DNA of 64,000 nt. Origin: Chionis minor (taxonomy: Eukaryota; Chordata; Aves; Charadriiformes; Chionididae). Location of the stretch: positions 1-64,000 of the forward strand of contig VZSF01003951.1 in assembly GCA_013398295.1 (NCBI GenBank), read 5' to 3'. A model generated the notes under the pieces. That model was given only the letters and a program-made list of their open reading frames with translations, made no database searches and had not been told where the DNA came from. The translations under genes were made by a program, and so were the position numbers. Positions 1 through 64,000 of the stretch are shown here, piece by piece (the first letter of the stretch is position 1; every line of letters begins with the position of its first letter).

Positions 1-266
1 CCCTTCCTTTCTGAAGGGTATTTCTGAATTAAAGGTTAATTTGCCTGGCATTGTCATTTGACCTTTGCAAAAAACAAAACTATGTTCTTTATCCAAGGGA
101 GAGTGGGAAGGAATCGAGTTGAGGAAGGCACCTGCCCTCTCAAGGAGGACAGATTCTTAGTGGTTGTAAAAAGTGGCAATGTAAACTGAAAGCACAAGTT
201 TTAAACACAATTGTTGTCAATTGTTGCATTGCCTTTGAGACAGTGGATTATTTTGTGTCTTTGTAG
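1..266 (+). other. UTP20: UTP20 intron, partial
   Basis: Intron 3' portion before exon w1. It ends in a pyrimidine tract and AG (gtctttgtag). Nothing else is recognisable. Confidence 0.8.
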
Positions 267-60507
<60,241 letters not shown>

Positions 60508-60685
60508 AAAGACTTTTCCTTCCTGGAGGATTAATTTATAAAAAGTAATATCAAGCTAAAGAACTAATTACTGGGTTGTTTTTTTTAAAAAAAACCCATA
60601 TTTTAATTGTATTTATTAGTATTTTTTCATGTCCTCTTTTTTCATCTAGGATATTAAATAAAAGCTTTTCAATTTTTTTTCCAAA
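60508..60685 (+). other. UTP20: UTP20 3' UTR (likely extent)
   Basis: From the stop codon to about 20 bases beyond AATAAA at 60657-60662. The UTR is short and A/T-rich. The cleavage site is inferred, not seen. Confidence 0.7.
60657..60662 (+). terminator. UTP20: UTP20 poly(A) signal AATAAA
   Basis: Canonical AATAAA about 150 bases after the stop codon. A variant ATTAAA at 60742-60747 could serve a longer isoform. Confidence 0.8.
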
Positions 60686-61214
60686 TCTGTATATTTACCA
60701 GAGCACGTACAGTTGAATGGACAACCACCATGACTTTTTGTATTAAATTTTACCTCATTTTTAAAAGATGGATTATGTGATGACTGTGTTCATGCCTGTG
60801 AACGTCCTAGTTCCTAGAGAGGAAACAACCTGCCTCCCGACTTTGATTTGCTTTCAGTTCCTGCAGCTAGACTGAGCAACTTAACAGTCACTTCTGGCTA
60901 AGCTGAGAGTCTGGGAGTAACAGCTCGTGAAGGTGAAATTTAAATTCAAATTGATAGCCACCAACCCCCTGATGTGCCAGGGCTGTAAAGACATTTATTT
61001 TCCTTTCAGAAAACCAATGCTACGTTAACAGCGAGAGGCACAGTATTTAGCTCTGCTGCTGTACTTCATTGTGACGGTGCATCTATGCTGAAGTACAACT
61101 CCATCCGCTTCAGGAAACCTTTAAGTGTTGAGCCACGTGGCTGCTCGAACTGGAAGCAGTTGGACTTGTTGCTGTAAGCAAGCAGCCTTTAGCAAGCAAC
61201 GCACCTATGAGTAC
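60686..61214. other. UTP20-ARL1 convergent intergenic gap
   Basis: About 0.5 kb between the likely ends of the two transcripts. It contains an ATTAAA on + (60742-60747) and a possible AATAAA on - near 60994. No repeat, RNA or reading frame of note. Confidence 0.7.
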
Positions 61215-61231
61215 AGCTGACAGTTCCAGAT

Positions 61232-61237
61232 TTTATT
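61232..61237 (-). terminator. ARL1: ARL1 poly(A) signal AATAAA
   Basis: TTTATT on + reads AATAAA on the ARL1 strand, about 310 bases after its stop codon. Cleavage probably falls near 61210-61220. Confidence 0.75.
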
Positions 61238-61545
61238 AGTGTTTTAATTACACAAATATAGTAGCCACTCAAAACCACCAAAGGGGTGGGGGGAGAGGGG
61301 ATAAAACCCTCTGCCAGCCAGTAAGACTTTCATACAAATTAACATAAGTACATCCTTTTAAACAGAAAGAAAGAAATGGAATATCGTAATGTACACAGAC
61401 ATTCATTCACTTGGTTCAGTTTAACATTACAGGAGTGAAACTCAAATCTGTCCTATTTACAAGTATTTGTGGCCTGGAAATACTTGACTGCAGAAAGAGG
61501 GATGTTGGATACAGGTGAAACGTCTTTGCAGTGGTCAGCTCTGTA
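61238..61545 (-). other. ARL1: ARL1 3' UTR (proximal part)
   Basis: Region between the ARL1 stop and its poly(A) signal. In the mRNA it holds a C-rich tract, complementary to GGGG-T-GGGGGG-AGA-GGGG at 61283-61300. Confidence 0.7.
61283..61300 (+). repeat. G-run cluster in ARL1 3' UTR
   Basis: Plus-strand G4-T-G6-AGA-G4. It is G-quadruplex-capable in DNA on the ARL1 template strand and C-rich in ARL1 RNA. Confidence 0.8.

Positions 61546-64000
<2,455 letters not shown>

Overview
This window is vertebrate nuclear DNA, most likely from a bird. Two things point there. Several introns carry CR1 retrotransposon 3' ends of the avian/sauropsid type, and the introns are compact (57 exons in about 60 kb). 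It contains no prokaryotic operon, CRISPR array or complete mobile system.

Almost the whole window (267-60507, + strand) is one gene. I recognise it as UTP20 (DRIM), the giant HEAT-repeat protein of the small-subunit processome, which works in the nucleolus on 18S rRNA maturation. I could place 57 coding exons, all with GT-AG introns and consistent reading phase from one to the next. They give about 2,623 residues and end in the UTP20-specific basic C-terminus (...KDLAMVE, TGA). The first roughly 160 residues (about five exons, judging from the human gene as I remember it) and the promoter lie left of the window. Exons are numbered w1-w57 within this window.

The right end (about 61215-63766, - strand) holds the 3' part of ARL1, an ARF-like Golgi GTPase. 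Four exons cover residues 49-181, including the DLGGQ, NKQD and SAT nucleotide-binding motifs. The exons for the N-terminus and P-loop are beyond the right edge. The genes converge tail-to-tail, with about 0.5 kb between their likely poly(A) sites. The UTP20-ARL1 pair has the same arrangement in human, which supports both calls.

Non-exonic sequence is mostly ordinary intron. Exceptions are four CR1 fragments, a few short tandem duplications, a perfect 14-bp-arm palindrome, three G-runs in ARL1, and two coding-looking intronic patches I could not identify (54250-54528 on +, about 19576-19943 on -). Three UTP20 exons have competing splice sites. I did not find a convincing new biological system. 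The most useful leads are the two unidentified patches and the alternative splice sites.
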